This document shows, piece by piece, positions 17,612 to 26,134 of a stretch of 64,000 nt of DNA. The DNA comes from Nitrospira sp. (lineage in GTDB: Bacteria; Nitrospirota; Nitrospiria; Nitrospirales; Nitrospiraceae). The stretch is from NCBI GenBank assembly GCA_005116955.1, contig SWDI01000001.1:276464-340463 (forward strand), given 5' to 3'. The notes under the pieces are model-generated. The model was not told the origin of the DNA, did not search any database, and worked only from the letters and a program-made list of their open reading frames with translations. The first letter of the stretch is position 1. Every line of letters begins with the position of its first letter. A program made the position numbers and the translations under genes.

Positions 17612-17932
17612 ATGGTTGCCAGCGCTCTCTCGACCAAGAAAGCGGTTGTGCTGTTTCACGCCCTGTCAGACGAGACGCGCTTGGTCTTGCTCGACCGATT
17701 GAAAGACGGAGAACAGTGTGTCTGTGAGCTGATGGACGTAATGAAGGCGGCGCAGTCGCGTCTGTCGTTTCACCTCAAGGTATTAAAGGATGCGGGGCTG
17801 GTCGAGGATCGCCGGGAGGGGCGGTGGATGTATTACTCGCTCAGTACTCAGGCGATGGAAGAGCTGGAAGAGTTGGTGGGCTCTCTCAAGAAAGCAGCAA
17901 GGTCGGCGGTTTCTTCGAAACGTTGCTGCTGA
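17612..17932 (+). CDS. arsR: ArsR/SmtB-family metalloregulator
   Basis: 106 residues from the ATG at 17612. The winged helix shows LFHALSDETRLVLLDRL, MKAAQSRLSFHLKVLKDAGLV and the wing DRREGRWMYYSL. The metal-site signature is EQCVCEL (Cys36 and Cys38) in the alpha-3 helix, as in As(III)-sensing ArsR. A C-terminal Cys pair (KRCC) could add a third ligand. ArsR proteins repress arsenic genes and release DNA on binding arsenite. The arsM gene lies downstream on the same strand, separated by a 131-bp hairpin repeat. I found no convincing operator palindrome. Confidence 0.9.
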   Translation: MVASALSTKKAVVLFHALSDETRLVLLDRLKDGEQCVCELMDVMKAAQSRLSFHLKVLKDAGLVEDRREGRWMYYSLSTQAMEELEELVGSLKKAARSAVSSKRCC

Positions 17933-17936
17933 TTTT

Positions 17937-18067
17937 TGCAGGATGATGAAAAAGTCCTGCCAGCATCGTTCTCGCGTCGCTTAGAGGCTCAACGTACGAC
18001 TCCCCAAGTACGCTTCGCCTCTTCGCTCGCTGCGGCCTCGCTGGACAGTCTTTTTGACCATCATGCA
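17937..18067. repeat. 131-bp imperfect palindromic repeat element (MITE/REP-like)
   Basis: The element folds back on itself over nearly its whole length. The outer arms TGCAGGATGATGAAAAAG and CTTTTTGACCATCATGCA are inverted matches. The inner arms GAGGCTCAACGTAC and GTACGCTTCGCCTC are also complementary, around a short loop near 18000. The GAAAAAGTCC...GGACAGTCTTTTTG layout is the kind seen in mobile palindromic elements. It lies between arsR and arsM, so a read-through transcript would contain this hairpin. No second copy was seen in the window. Confidence 0.75.
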
Positions 18068-18154
18068 GGTTCTTAAGGTAGATATGATGTGATGGGTTAC
18101 TTTTCTTGAGGTGGCAGCTCTTATAAATCAACATTTCTTGATTGGAGGTTCATC

Positions 18155-19021
18155 ATGAATGACGCACAGACGCTCAAAGACGAAATCAAGACCAGATACG
18201 GTCAGGCGGCTCTGCAGGCGCAGAAACAGGAGCGGCGTTCCTGCTGCGGGACCGGGACTGTCTTGCAGGCGGGGCAGCTCGATCCTATCACCGGCAATCT
18301 TTACAGCGACCGCGAAGCTGCCACGTTGCCTCAGGATGCCGTGGCGGCGTCGTTGGGGTGCGGGAATCCGACGGCGTTGGCACAGATCGCCCCTGGGGAC
18401 ACCGTCTTGGATTTGGGATCCGGCGGTGGCATTGATGTGCTGCTCTCCGCACGGCGGGTCGGGCCGACCGGTAAGGTCTACGGTCTGGACATGACCGACG
18501 AAATGTTGGCGCTCGCGCGGGCCAATCAGGCGAAGGCCGGGGTGACGAATGTGGAATTCTTGAAAGGCGACATCGAACATATTCCATTACCCGACCACTC
18601 CGTGGATCTCATCATTTCGAACTGTGTGATCAACTTGTCACCCGACAAGGATCTGGTGTTGGCCGAAGCCTTTCGAGTATTGAAGCCAGGAGGGCGGCTG
18701 GCGGTGTCGGACATAGTTGTCCGGGGGGAGATCCCGCAAGCAGTCCGGCGTAATATCGAACTGTGGGCCGGATGCGTCGCTGGCGCGTTAGAGGAAAAAG
18801 AATACCTCACGAAGCTCGAACGAGCCGGGTTCGAACAAGTCTCGATCGAGCCGACCAGGGTCTATACGGCTGCCGATGCGCGGGAGCTGTTCGAGGGGAC
18901 CGATCTTGACCTCAATGCCATCGCGCCGCTCGTCGATGGGAAGTTCCTCAGCGGGTTTGTCCGGGCGACGAAACCGGAGGCCAGTCCCGTGGCCTGTTGC
19001 CCGACTACCTGCTGCTCATGA
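18155..19021 (+). CDS. arsM: Arsenite S-adenosylmethionine methyltransferase
   Basis: 288 residues; the ATG at 18155 has TTGGAGG upstream. The SAM-binding motif [10 protein letters not shown] is at residues 86-95. Cysteines in the positions used by ArsM to bind As(III) are present: Cys69 in SLGCGNP, Cys157 in SNCVINL and Cys207 in WAGCVAGAL. Additional Cys pairs occur at the N-terminus (SCCGTG, 30-31) and at the extreme C-terminus (ACCPTTCCS). ArsM converts As(III) to methylated, partly volatile species in the cytosol. The stop overlaps the start of the truncated arsC gene by ATGA. Confidence 0.95.
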   Translation: MNDAQTLKDEIKTRYGQAALQAQKQERRSCCGTGTVLQAGQLDPITGNLYSDREAATLPQDAVAASLGCGNPTALAQIAPGDTVLDLGSGGGIDVLLSARRVGPTGKVYGLDMTDEMLALARANQAKAGVTNVEFLKGDIEHIPLPDHSVDLIISNCVINLSPDKDLVLAEAFRVLKPGGRLAVSDIVVRGEIPQAVRRNIELWAGCVAGALEEKEYLTKLERAGFEQVSIEPTRVYTAADARELFEGTDLDLNAIAPLVDGKFLSGFVRATKPEASPVACCPTTCCS

Positions 19022-19236
19022 AACAGTGTGTATTGTTCCTCTGTACGGGGAATTCGGCTCGCAGTCAGATAGCGGAAGGGCTGCTTCGTCATCTGGTCCA
19101 TTGGAGTTTCGAGGACCCAGCTGCTGTGATTGGATCTTCCGAAGAACGGCGTAAAGCCTTCAAAGGTGATTCGCGTAACGCCTGCAAGGCGCTCATTCCC
19201 ACAGATGCGGACGGTTGGTCAACGAATGCTGGCTGA
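19018..19236 (+). pseudogene. arsC: Arsenate reductase (LMW-phosphatase type), internally deleted
   Basis: 72 residues where thioredoxin-linked ArsC has about 130-140. The first 22 ([20 protein letters not shown]) are a normal N-terminus with the catalytic P-loop Cys-x5-Arg. The sequence then jumps to HWSFEDPAAVIGSSEERRKAFKG, which belongs near the C-terminus of the family (W-F-D-P-A...G...FR). The middle is missing, including the redox cysteines of the reduction cascade. The start overlaps arsM by ATGA, so it once formed an operon with it. It is most probably inactive; a small repurposed peptide cannot be excluded. Confidence 0.8.
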
Positions 19237-19734
19237 AGAAACCTGTAAGCGCGATCAGTTGACGCATCACTGAGAAGCGAGTCAAGGTGTCTAGGAGCCA
19301 GATCTAGCCATTCAGCCTGGTTTCACTTCCTGCGCAGGATCCTGGTTTTCTGCGGTAAAGTGGTCGCTGAACCTGCCAGTCACTCTGTATCATAGTACTT
19401 AGCCTCCAGAGCCTCTGGAGTTCCTCTGACTGGATGAACCTCCCATTCTGTAACGCTCTTCCTCTCTACGCCACCAGGGTAACTTACCTCAGTTTGCGGG
19501 ATCAGACTGCTTCCGCCTTCACGTGACTCAGAAACCCAATCATCAGCTGTAGGTCGGTGATGCGGCCAGCTCGGCCATTGAGAATCCTGCTCAGTGGCGA
19601 GGTCGCTACAAGTAATAAGTAAAGCTTATATATAACTCATAAACAATCAATTGGACTGATAGATCGAGAGAAGTTATCTTTCGCTCAAGCATGCGGAATG
19701 ATCCGCAGCAGATACGAACCACAAGGAGGAGATC
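19237..19734. other. Gene-poor region, probable remnants
   Basis: About 500 bases. An open frame without a good start exists on the minus strand (about 19390-19630, includes SQWPSWPHHRPTADDW) but matches nothing I know. Just upstream of the next gene is a perfect inverted repeat at 19692-19707 (TGCGGA ATGA TCCGCA), placed 28 bases before the start codon, and an AT-rich tract at about 19610-19650. Confidence 0.4.
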
Positions 19735-19959
19735 ATGAGTGTGAAAAGCATATTGACAGTCGGAGTTTTCTCGGTAATGGCCGCAACCACAAGCTTTGCC
19801 TCTGCTGCTAATCGCGTGGATGTCATTGAGACGGCCCAGGAGACGGTGGCACAGGAGGACAGCGTAAAAGCCGGAAGCGAACAGAAGAGAGTGGACGTGA
19901 TTGAACGGATCGTACCCCAAGGAGCTGTGTATCCCTACAGTCAACCGATGAGCCACTGA
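19735..19959 (+). CDS. Small exported protein of unknown function
   Basis: 74 residues with a strong AAGGAGGAG ribosome-binding site. An N-terminal signal peptide (VKSILTVGVFSVMAATTSFA, cleavage near ASA-AN) leaves a mature peptide of about 50 residues. It contains the same short motif twice: NRVDVIETAQ and KRVDVIERIV, 30 residues apart. The rest is polar and ends VYPYSQPMSH. The duplicated RVDVIE motif suggests two copies of a binding element. No known family is recognised. A hairpin (19981-20008) follows the stop. Confidence 0.7.
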   Translation: MSVKSILTVGVFSVMAATTSFASAANRVDVIETAQETVAQEDSVKAGSEQKRVDVIERIVPQGAVYPYSQPMSH

Positions 19960-19980
19960 TGGCTCGCTGCGGTGGGTGGT

Positions 19981-20008
19981 CTGAGGAGGGGGCTCTATCT
20001 CTCCTCAG
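19981..20008 (+). terminator. Hairpin downstream of the small exported protein
   Basis: A perfect 8-bp inverted repeat (CTGAGGAG ... CTCCTCAG) with a 12-base loop starts 21 bases after the stop. No T-run follows, so terminator function is only likely. Confidence 0.45.
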
Positions 20009-20132
20009 GCCGAGGCAGCGCGAATGACCTACTTGCAGATCGTTGAGTCCCTCATGGTTCCGTGATGATACGCCCGCTCGGTTTATCTCCCCCCTCTTCA
20101 TTCTATTCCGCCACAGCTTGCGCCATTTCTTC

Positions 20133-20297
20133 TAGCTGCTGAGCGGCACACCAAAGACGCTGTCGGACGGGTAGGTCCCATCAAGGTCTCGTTCGCCGGC
20201 TGCAACGCCCGTGAGCAGTTCCACGGCTTCCTCCATCGTGTTGGTGGCGTACGTGAATATTTGTGATCCTCGGCCATTCCAAGCTGGTGCATTTTTC
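20133..20297 (-). pseudogene. C-terminal remnant of a Lon-type (S16) protease
   Basis: Read leftward, one frame gives IFTYATNTMEEAVELLTG, then VAAGERDLDGTYPSDSVFGV and a stop. This matches the end of the Lon proteolytic domain, where family members read (V/I)DEA(I/L)ELLTGVPAGERD..G.(Y/F)P.GSVN. Everything N-terminal, including the ATPase and the catalytic Ser-Lys dyad, is missing, and the frame stops early. This is a dead gene fragment. Confidence 0.7.
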
Positions 20298-20410
20298 TAC
20301 AGTACAATGCTAACCAGTGGAGCCTAATGCAACAGCCTACTCACGATTGGCGGCATTTCACAGGGTTTGGAAGAGCGCTGTCGGGTACATGAATTGCGAT
20401 CGTTCTCAGC

Positions 20411-21499
20411 ATGCCGATGTTACGCAGACCATCCCTGGAGCGCTATCTCCAGACCCGATTTGGCCCAACGGCGCGATTGTTGTCCTACGGAGTCATCGGG
20501 AAAGAAAGTTCCAAGGGAGAGCAAAAACGGTATGGGTACGGCACACCCGTCAAATTGACGTTCCGAGTCGGACGGCGTGTTCAGTCCGCAGTGCTCGAAA
20601 CGATGAAGCCTGGTCCGTTCGGGCACGAGCATATGGCCGATCGCGCTCAGGCGATGCTGTGGGACTACGACTCCTATGGACGTCTATCACACCATGTGAA
20701 GGCCCTCGATGTGGGTGCCTTCGACGCCAACCAGGCGCTCTTTTCCCTCGCGGAGGCCCGTGAGTTTTTCGTGCTGAATGAATGGACCGATGGCGCGAGC
20801 TATCATGCGGATCTTGCACGACTGGCGAAAGGCGGGAGGTTACGAAAGTTAGACCGGCAACGCACCGTCGCGTTGGCTCGTTACTTGGCGCAAATCCATG
20901 CTAAGAAACGACGAGGCGCCGATCTCTATAAGCGCCGGCTGCGTGAATTGATCGGTCACGGGGAATGCATTATGGGGTTGACCGACAGCTATCCCAAGCG
21001 TTGTGGCTTTATCACAGGCGATCTGCTGCGAACGGTGGAGGAGGCCTGCAACCAGTGGCGGTGGCGCCTTCATGACAAGGTCAATCGTCTATCCCAGGTT
21101 CATGGGGATTTCCATCCCTACAATGTGCTGTTCCGTACCGGGACGGATTTTGCGGTGTTGGATCGATCACGAGGGGAATGGGGCGAGCCGGCGGACGACG
21201 TGACTGCGATGACGATCAACTATCTCCTTAACTCATTGATCAGCCGGGGCAAGCTCCAGGGGTCGTTTGAGATCTTGTTCCGATTGTTTTGGGACACCTA
21301 TGTGGAGGTCAGCGGCGACAAAGAAGTTACGGAAACGGCTGCGCCGTTCTTCGCTTTTCGTGGCCTGGTCGTGGCCAGCCCGCTCTGGTATCCCAATCTG
21401 TCTATCGATATCCGACGCAACCTCTTCCGATTCATTGAAAACGTACTTGATGTGCCGCGCTTTGAGCCAGAGCTGGTGAATGAGTATTGTGGACTCTAG
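20411..21499 (+). CDS. Aminoglycoside phosphotransferase (APH)-like kinase
   Basis: 362 residues. The catalytic loop reads VHGDFHPYNVLF (residues of about 228-239), matching the HGDxxxxN signature of APH/choline-kinase folds. It is followed by FAVLDRSRGEWGEPADDV, where Asp of VLD would bind Mg2+ (canonical IDFD/IDWE). The N-terminal half is diverged, without an obvious glycine loop. Such enzymes phosphorylate small hydroxylated molecules; resistance is only one of several roles. The next gene, 68 bases downstream, encodes an APS-kinase-like protein, so the pair may serve one pathway. The ATG at 20411 has a weak ribosome-binding site. Confidence 0.8.
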   Translation: MPMLRRPSLERYLQTRFGPTARLLSYGVIGKESSKGEQKRYGYGTPVKLTFRVGRRVQSAVLETMKPGPFGHEHMADRAQAMLWDYDSYGRLSHHVKALDVGAFDANQALFSLAEAREFFVLNEWTDGASYHADLARLAKGGRLRKLDRQRTVALARYLAQIHAKKRRGADLYKRRLRELIGHGECIMGLTDSYPKRCGFITGDLLRTVEEACNQWRWRLHDKVNRLSQVHGDFHPYNVLFRTGTDFAVLDRSRGEWGEPADDVTAMTINYLLNSLISRGKLQGSFEILFRLFWDTYVEVSGDKEVTETAAPFFAFRGLVVASPLWYPNLSIDIRRNLFRFIENVLDVPRFEPELVNEYCGL

Positions 21500-21566
21500 A
21501 GTCCGTTACTCGCTAGCGGTCTGCCGCAATCGACCGAACGTCCATGTCTATCTTGCTGGCTGACCC

Positions 21567-22112
21567 ATGATGATTGATGCCACATCAAAGGCTTTTGCCA
21601 TCTGGCTCACTGGGCTGCCTGCGTCCGGAAAGAGTACGATTGCAGCCGCGCTAAAGCCAAAGCTGGAAGAGATTGGTTCGGTCGAAGTACTCGAATCGGA
21701 TGTGGTCCGCAGAATCTTGACACCTCATCCGACGTACAGTGTTGCAGAACGGGATCTGTTCTATCGTTCACTCGCGTTCTTGGGTGCAAGGCTGGTCGCT
21801 CATGGGGTCACCGTCCTTCTCGATGCAACAGCCAACAGGCGGGCGTATCGCGACTTTGCCCGCAGCCTGATTCCTCGGTTCATCGAGGTCGCCGTGGAGT
21901 GTCCGTTGGCACTGGCTATGCAGCGTGACTACAAGGGGACCTATCAGCGAGGCCAACAGGGAGAATCCTCGACCGTGCCGGGGTTGCACGATCCCTATGA
22001 AACGCCGGTCCATCCCGAAGTGGTCATAGATACAACGAAGCTTTCCGCGAACGACGCAGCGAGGAAAGTGCTGGAAGTTGTGAAAGAGAAATTCAACCAA
22101 CAGTATTCCTGA
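21567..22112 (+). CDS. Adenylylsulfate kinase-like P-loop kinase
   Basis: 181 residues. Walker A GLPASGKST at residues 16-24 and LESDVVRRILTPHPTYSVAERDLFYRSLAFLGARL match the APS kinase (CysC) fold. The C-terminal part has GLHDPYETPVHPEVVIDT, a common APS-kinase ending. CysC makes PAPS from APS and ATP. However, no ATP sulfurylase or other sulfate gene is nearby, and the partner is an APH-like kinase. A role in modifying a small molecule, as in some gluconate-kinase-like relatives, is possible. Two adjacent ATG codons (21567 and 21570) could both serve as start. Confidence 0.82.
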   Translation: MMIDATSKAFAIWLTGLPASGKSTIAAALKPKLEEIGSVEVLESDVVRRILTPHPTYSVAERDLFYRSLAFLGARLVAHGVTVLLDATANRRAYRDFARSLIPRFIEVAVECPLALAMQRDYKGTYQRGQQGESSTVPGLHDPYETPVHPEVVIDTTKLSANDAARKVLEVVKEKFNQQYS

Positions 22113-22205
22113 GCGCTTCTACGGCCACCGCCCCTATGCAGCTGCGCGAGCAATCGTCCAACGCTGCTTGATGAGGCTCTCTCCCGGTCGCTATAGTGTC
22201 GCACC

Positions 22206-25200
22206 ATGAGGAAGACACCTGCGTCCCGTCGCAGAGGGGGGGGGAGCCCCCTTTCTGACACGAAGGAAAGCCCCTTTATTCCTACTCCCGCCTCGGCAGC
22301 CCTTGTTGCCGCATTTCGCGCTCTCGCCGTCAACGATCTATATACGATGGCCCCTAAAGAGACAGTGCTCAGGGGGTATGACTATTACCGGCAGCAACGG
22401 CTTCAGCACTATGTTTGGGGTAGGGACGGCGCGACGCTCACGGCGCAGGTGCAGGGAACCAGCCTGTATGAAGTTCTCTTTTCTCTCGACGAGGGGTTTC
22501 TCTCTTCGTTCTGTGACTGTCCGGCCTGGGATTTTGATCGGCTCTGCAAGCATATCCTTTGCGCCTGCTTTGCCACCAAACATCTGCTGTCGTCCGAGAC
22601 GTTCCCATTGTCTGATCGGCAACAAGTGCACCTGGCCGCGCGTCGCCTTGAGTTGCTCGGCGACCTTGCCGAGACAGGTTCCATCAAGGGGACGACTCCC
22701 TCGCGGAATGGGGACGGTCTCCCTGGATCGACCTATGAAATCGTGATCAACGTCGGCCGGCCATATCCGCAACTTGTGATCCATCGGAACGGTGTGCCGC
22801 TTCCCGCAGGATGGGTTCCCACGGTACCGCCCGAGTTGCGGCCACTCCAGAACCTGCCCTGGTTTTCGTCAGGGTATGATGGGGACGACCCCTTCCAGCG
22901 CTATCTCCAGGTCTCTAAGCGCCGGTTCCCGATCGTGCTGAAAGCCGGCCTGGAATCTATCGCCATCGAATGGACCCCGTCGGTCACCTGTCGGAGCAAA
23001 ACCGAGATCGCTCTTGCGGGTGATGACGTAAAGATCCGCGCGGTCTGCATAGCCGACGGCACGGCGCTCGACAGAATCGTCCGGTTTCGCGGCTTCGTGG
23101 TCGACGTGACTGGCCGCCGCTTGCTCTGCTTGGAGGACGAAAGCGGGTGGACTTCGTTTCGTGCGTTACGCAACGGTTTCCAAGGTTCCAACGCTGCTGA
23201 TCCTGGGGGCGGACCGGCCGGGAGGTTGTGCACGGTGACCTTACCGGACGGCCGGGGCCATGGGCGATGGCAGGGCATTGACTATGAAGTGGAGTTCACC
23301 GTCTCACGGAAGGAGTTCCAGTCCGCGCAGATCGATCTGATCCAGAAACAGGCCGACAAGACCTTGCGCGATCTGCTGCTGCGCGCGGATGGGGAAGAGG
23401 CGCCGGTTCATTCTTCTGACTCGATGTCGGTGGGCGAGGGGGTGTCGTACGTGCTGATTCTAACGCCTCTCCCAGACGAGGCCGGCGCACCGACCGCCGC
23501 ATGGATGTTACAGACGGAATGCCGGCACGGTGACGCTCGGTTTACTCCGAGTGCCTCGACCTTTTCCTTCATCAGGGCGTTGGAGCAGGGTCGTGCCATA
23601 TCGGCCCCGTTGCGAGCACAGAAACGCAAGGCCGTGCTCTACGATCTGTTCTTCACATCGCTCACGGTCGGCGAGGCCAAGGAACGAGATCTCCGCATCA
23701 AGACGGCGCTGGATCAGAGTGATTGGGCGAGGAGCATCCGTCTTGAGGCCGCTCAATGGCTGAGGCACCATCTGTCGGTGTATGCCGGTCAAGATGTACG
23801 GTTGCAGGTCGAAGGGAGGCAATGGACACTTCGAGCGATCGACAAACCGCGCGAAGCATTGCTGTACCGGATTCCATTCGAGGTCTTCGGTCTGGACGCG
23901 TTTCACGGCATGCCCTCGTATGACGCGATGAGAATCGATTCCCGCATACTGTTTCAACGATTGCCGGAGCTGTTGGAAAAGCTGACGGCGGCCGGGATGG
24001 CATTGCTGTATGAAGACAAACCACTCCGGCCCATTCGGTGGGACTGCGCGGTCCAAGTGGAACGTCAGGACCGTGAGGGGACCGGGATTGATTGGTTCGA
24101 GATCCGGCCGGAGATTCGCTGCGATGGGGTGGTGATTGATGAGACGGAGTGGCGGGCGGCCATCCGGCAGGGCGGAATGATCAAGACTGGGAGCGGTCTG
24201 CGGGTCTTGGATGGCCAGACCCTGGAGCGGCTGCGCGCGATCATCGGCCTCACGGGTGATGCGCCGGAGGATCGGAAAGCAGCGCAAGTCGTGCGTGTGA
24301 CCCGGTTACAGATCCTCGATTGGCTGGCGCTGCGTGAGCAGGGCATCCCCGTGTCGCTGCCTGCCGAGGACGAGGCGGTGTTGGCGCGCTTGCTGCGATT
24401 TGAACGGATCGAGAAGCCACCCTTGCCAAAGGGTCTGCACGCGAAGGTCCGCCCCTACCAGCATGACGGCTACGCCTGGCTGGCATTTCTCTACGAGCAT
24501 CGATTCGGTGCCTGTTTGGCGGACGATATGGGATTGGGCAAGACCCTCCAAACCATCTGTCTGCTGGCCGCCATCAAGGAGGGACGTATCAAGACGGCTC
24601 GTGGAGTGAAGGGCCCCCATCTGGTCGTCGTCCCGACGAGTATTCTTTTCAACTGGGAACAGGAGCTGGCGCGCTTCGCGCCCGGCTTGAAGGTTCATAC
24701 GTATAGCGGGAGCGAACGGACATTCGACGCCGAGGACGGCGAGGTGGTGCTCACGACCTATGGGTTGGCCCGTCGGGATATCGACACCTTAGCGCGGACG
24801 GCGTTCCATGTGATCGTGTTCGACGAAGCCCAGGCGGTGAAAAACATTCAGGCGGACACGACGGGCGCGGTCCGCCGGCTCCAGGGTCGGTTCAAGATCG
24901 CGTTGACCGGCACGCCGCTCGAAAATCATCTCGGCGAGTATTTCTCCATCATCGACCTGTGTGTGCCGGGGCTTCTGGGCGAATACGATCGCTTCAAGAC
25001 CGACTTGAAACGTGTGGCGGGTCACACGCTCGATCGGGTGCTGCGACGGACGCGGCCCTTCATTCTGCGTCGGACCAAGGCCGAGGCCCTCCAGGACCTG
25101 CCGCCGAAAATCGAGCATGAGGTGTTCCTCGAGTTGACTGATCGCCAAAAGGCGCTCTATCAACAGACCGTCGACCAGGTGCGCTCAACGATCGACGACG

Positions 25201-25841
25201 CCTATCGCACCAAGACCTCCGGGCAGGCACAGTTTATCGCGCTCACGGCCATCCTCAAACTGCGGCAGGTCTGTCTTTCGCCTCGCCTCCTCACGAATCA
25301 GACCAATGAGACTTCGCCTAAGCTCAGCTTTCTGATGGAGCGGCTCCAACTCTTGCGTGACGAGGGACACAGCGCCCTCGTATTTTCACAGTTCACAAGT
25401 TTTCTGGATCTTGCGCAGGAAGCGTGCATCCGCCATGGGTTGCCATACCATCGCTTGGATGGGTCCACGGCACCGGCTGCGCGCAAGGCTCGCGTGACGG
25501 CATTTCAGACCGGTGAACAGCCGAGCGTGTTTCTCTTGAGTCTCAAGGCGGGAGGGCAGGGGCTGAATCTTACCAAAGCGAGTTATGTCTTTCATCTGGA
25601 CCCCTGGTGGAATCCGGCGGTGGAGCGTCAGGCATCGGACCGCGCGCATCGTATCGGGCAACGGCAGACGGTCTCGATCGTGCGGATTCTCATGCGCCAC
25701 AGTATCGAGGAGAAGATGGTGGCGCTTAAGCAGCGCAAACTCGAGTTGTACGACGCGGTCATGGCCGGCGTGGTGCGAGGCTCCGGGCAAGGCGTCCTGA
25801 CGAAAGCCGACTTCGACTTCCTGCTCTCGCCGAGTGCGTGA
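22206..25841 (+). CDS. SNF2-family helicase with N-terminal SWIM zinc finger
   Basis: 1211 residues. Near the N-terminus is a SWIM finger, CDCPAWDFDRLCKH (Cys103, Cys105, Cys114, His116), a CxCx(n)CxH nucleic-acid or protein-binding module. A long middle region of about 600 residues has no recognised domain. The C-terminal 450 residues are a complete SNF2 motor: DDMGLGKTLQT (Walker A, about 770-780), VVPTSILFNW, VFDEAQAVKN (DEAQ box, about 873), LTGTPLENHLGE, ALVFSQFTSFLD and DPWWNPAVERQASDRAHRIGQ. Bacterial SWIM-SNF2 proteins are thought to remodel nucleoprotein or RNA polymerase complexes, as RapA does, or to act in defence. It stands alone after the APS-kinase-like gene. Confidence 0.92.
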   Translation: MRKTPASRRRGGGSPLSDTKESPFIPTPASAALVAAFRALAVNDLYTMAPKETVLRGYDYYRQQRLQHYVWGRDGATLTAQVQGTSLYEVLFSLDEGFLSSFCDCPAWDFDRLCKHILCACFATKHLLSSETFPLSDRQQVHLAARRLELLGDLAETGSIKGTTPSRNGDGLPGSTYEIVINVGRPYPQLVIHRNGVPLPAGWVPTVPPELRPLQNLPWFSSGYDGDDPFQRYLQVSKRRFPIVLKAGLESIAIEWTPSVTCRSKTEIALAGDDVKIRAVCIADGTALDRIVRFRGFVVDVTGRRLLCLEDESGWTSFRALRNGFQGSNAADPGGGPAGRLCTVTLPDGRGHGRWQGIDYEVEFTVSRKEFQSAQIDLIQKQADKTLRDLLLRADGEEAPVHSSDSMSVGEGVSYVLILTPLPDEAGAPTAAWMLQTECRHGDARFTPSASTFSFIRALEQGRAISAPLRAQKRKAVLYDLFFTSLTVGEAKERDLRIKTALDQSDWARSIRLEAAQWLRHHLSVYAGQDVRLQVEGRQWTLRAIDKPREALLYRIPFEVFGLDAFHGMPSYDAMRIDSRILFQRLPELLEKLTAAGMALLYEDKPLRPIRWDCAVQVERQDREGTGIDWFEIRPEIRCDGVVIDETEWRAAIRQGGMIKTGSGLRVLDGQTLERLRAIIGLTGDAPEDRKAAQVVRVTRLQILDWLALREQGIPVSLPAEDEAVLARLLRFERIEKPPLPKGLHAKVRPYQHDGYAWLAFLYEHRFGACLADDMGLGKTLQTICLLAAIKEGRIKTARGVKGPHLVVVPTSILFNWEQELARFAPGLKVHTYSGSERTFDAEDGEVVLTTYGLARRDIDTLARTAFHVIVFDEAQAVKNIQADTTGAVRRLQGRFKIALTGTPLENHLGEYFSIIDLCVPGLLGEYDRFKTDLKRVAGHTLDRVLRRTRPFILRRTKAEALQDLPPKIEHEVFLELTDRQKALYQQTVDQVRSTIDDAYRTKTSGQAQFIALTAILKLRQVCLSPRLLTNQTNETSPKLSFLMERLQLLRDEGHSALVFSQFTSFLDLAQEACIRHGLPYHRLDGSTAPAARKARVTAFQTGEQPSVFLLSLKAGGQGLNLTKASYVFHLDPWWNPAVERQASDRAHRIGQRQTVSIVRILMRHSIEEKMVALKQRKLELYDAVMAGVVRGSGQGVLTKADFDFLLSPSA

Positions 25842-26134
25842 CCCCGCGGATTGTCGCTCTTCCGACTCAGAGAGCTGGCGACGAAATAGTGGAATCCGAG
25901 ATCTTTCGTCTGCGGTTCCGTTTCCAGCCATCCGTTCGTCAGCAACAACCGATTTGCTAGCAAGTCCGTCTCGTTGTAACTGGCGGGCGACGAAGTTGTT
26001 ATGAGGGCTCAATCGCCCCCTACCACTCCCATGTGCAAAGACCGCCATGCCTCGTGGACCAACTGGGAGTCCGAGGATGCCCTCCAGGGTAATTGTCCAT
26101 TTTGTGATCCTGACGCGGTGCTCGTGCAGGGATG

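Noticed and set aside
19390-19630. Minus-strand frame with SQWPSWPHHRPTADDW
   Set aside because: No start codon in context, no ribosome-binding site, no known family.
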